Source: Candidatus Poribacteria bacterium (GTDB taxonomy: Bacteria; Poribacteria; WGA-4E; UBA9662). From it: a stretch of 8,269 nucleotides of DNA. Made by a program: the position numbers and the translations under genes. The stretch covers positions 12,182 to 20,450 of the forward strand of contig PACG01000239.1 of NCBI GenBank assembly GCA_002699335.1. The letters run 5' to 3'. This document shows, in pieces, positions 7,859-8,269 of the stretch. The notes below the pieces were generated by a model that did not search any database, was not told the origin of the DNA, and saw only the letters and a list, made by a program, of their open reading frames with translations. The stretch's first letter is position 1. Every line of letters begins with the position of its first letter.

Positions 7859-7874
7859 GCCAAGGTTGCTTGGC
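7859..7874 (+). promoter_or_regulatory. Small hairpin just before the ribosome-binding site
   Basis: GCCAAG (7859-7864) and CTTGGC (7869-7874) form a perfect 6-bp stem with a GTTG tetraloop. It ends 5 bases before the GAGGG Shine-Dalgarno sequence (7880-7884). There is no T-run, so it is not a terminator. A leader structure that tunes translation or mRNA stability is possible, but so is chance. Confidence 0.25.
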
Positions 7875-7891
7875 TAGTTGAGGGCAGATAA

Positions 7892-8269
7892 ATGAAAATT
7901 ACAGATTTGAAATGTGCGGTTATTGGCAACAATCCGGTAGTGCGGATTGTAACGGACGATGGCATTGATGGATTTGGACAGGTCGAGTCTTTCAAGCATT
8001 ATCTGAAACCTCATGTGATCTTTTATAAGGATTATATTCTGGGTCAAGATCCGACAAATGTTGAACGGGTGATGATGCAGATCCGGCGACTGGGGAGTTT
8101 CAAACCATGGGGCAGTGCGGTTAGTGCCATCGAGATGGCATTGTGGGATATTGCCGGCAAGGCGGCTAATCTGCCTGTCTATAAGCTGTTGGGCGGAAAA
8201 GTTCGTGACCAGGTCAGAGTTTATAATGGTGCGGTACGCTTCCCTTCAAGAGGTGTTGAACCCAAGCAC
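7892..8269 (+). CDS. Mandelate racemase/muconate lactonizing enzyme family protein, N-terminal part (cut by window edge)
   Basis: Enolase-superfamily enzymes abstract a proton alpha to a carboxylate with Mg2+, and many dehydrate sugar acids to 2-keto-3-deoxy acids. The visible 126 residues form the N-terminal capping domain and its exit: MKITDLKCAVIGNNPVVRIV, TDDGIDGFGQVES (the classic T-x-x-G-x-x-G-x-G-E/Q box), YILGQDPTNVERVMMQI, SAVSAIEMALWDIAGKAANL and PVYKLLGGKVRDQVRVYNG. All are strong family signatures in the right order. The catalytic barrel with the K-x-K and Asp/Glu/Glu metal ligands lies beyond the window, so the reaction (racemase or a particular dehydratase) cannot be decided. 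ATG 7892 is well supported by GAGGG seven bases upstream. The frame is undamaged to the edge. With the broken aldolase and heparinase upstream, a role in acidic sugar breakdown is a reasonable inference. Confidence 0.88.
   Translation, partial: MKITDLKCAVIGNNPVVRIVTDDGIDGFGQVESFKHYLKPHVIFYKDYILGQDPTNVERVMMQIRRLGSFKPWGSAVSAIEMALWDIAGKAANLPVYKLLGGKVRDQVRVYNGAVRFPSRGVEPKH

Noticed and set aside
1..8269. Search for CRISPR arrays, tRNA or rRNA genes and an intact TIR- or caspase-based defence operon.
   Set aside because: No spaced repeats, no tRNA-like folds, and the TIR and caspase pieces are truncated, far apart and not in an operon, so no working system can be claimed.

Overview
The window is a stretch of bacterial chromosome in which two apparently intact genes at the edges flank about 6.3 kb of decayed coding sequence. 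Codon use and protein style (an ABC-2 exporter, a DUF4962-type heparinase, TIR and caspase-like domains, enolase-superfamily sugar-acid enzymes) fit an uncultured environmental bacterium of the Chloroflexota or Poribacteria kind. That placement is inference from protein style only; no marker gene is present.

Layout. 1-1169 (minus strand): a two-gene ABC exporter operon, ATPase then ABC-2 permease, with the permease running off the left edge. 1179-1456: divergent intergenic region. 1457-2167 (plus): an HpcH/HpaI-type aldolase broken by about six frame changes and one internal deletion. 2168-3675: AT-rich, mostly non-coding DNA containing a heavily deleted IS5-family transposase on the minus strand (about 2540-3053). 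3676-3873 (plus): the N-terminal half of a TIR domain with an in-frame amber codon. 4049-6589 (plus): a heparinase II/III-like protein, open for about 680 codons and then frameshifted twice near its C-terminus. 6640-6905: a fragment of a caspase-like (C14) domain without its catalytic histidine region, joined in frame to a truncated aminoglycoside/choline-kinase-type phosphotransferase (6906-7737). The phosphotransferase has two frameshifts and an altered catalytic HGD motif. 7738-7891: regulatory-looking spacer. 7892-8269 (plus): intact start of a mandelate racemase/muconate lactonizing enzyme family gene, cut by the right edge.

Functional reading. A polyuronate lyase-like enzyme, an enolase-superfamily sugar-acid enzyme and a 2-keto-3-deoxy-sugar-acid-type aldolase would make a coherent route for acidic polysaccharide or sugar-acid breakdown. 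Here two of the three are broken. The TIR, caspase-like and phosphotransferase pieces are unrelated insert-like debris. I see no intact novel system. The most unusual objects are the chimeric caspase/phosphotransferase reading frame and the density of independent gene wrecks between intact neighbours.
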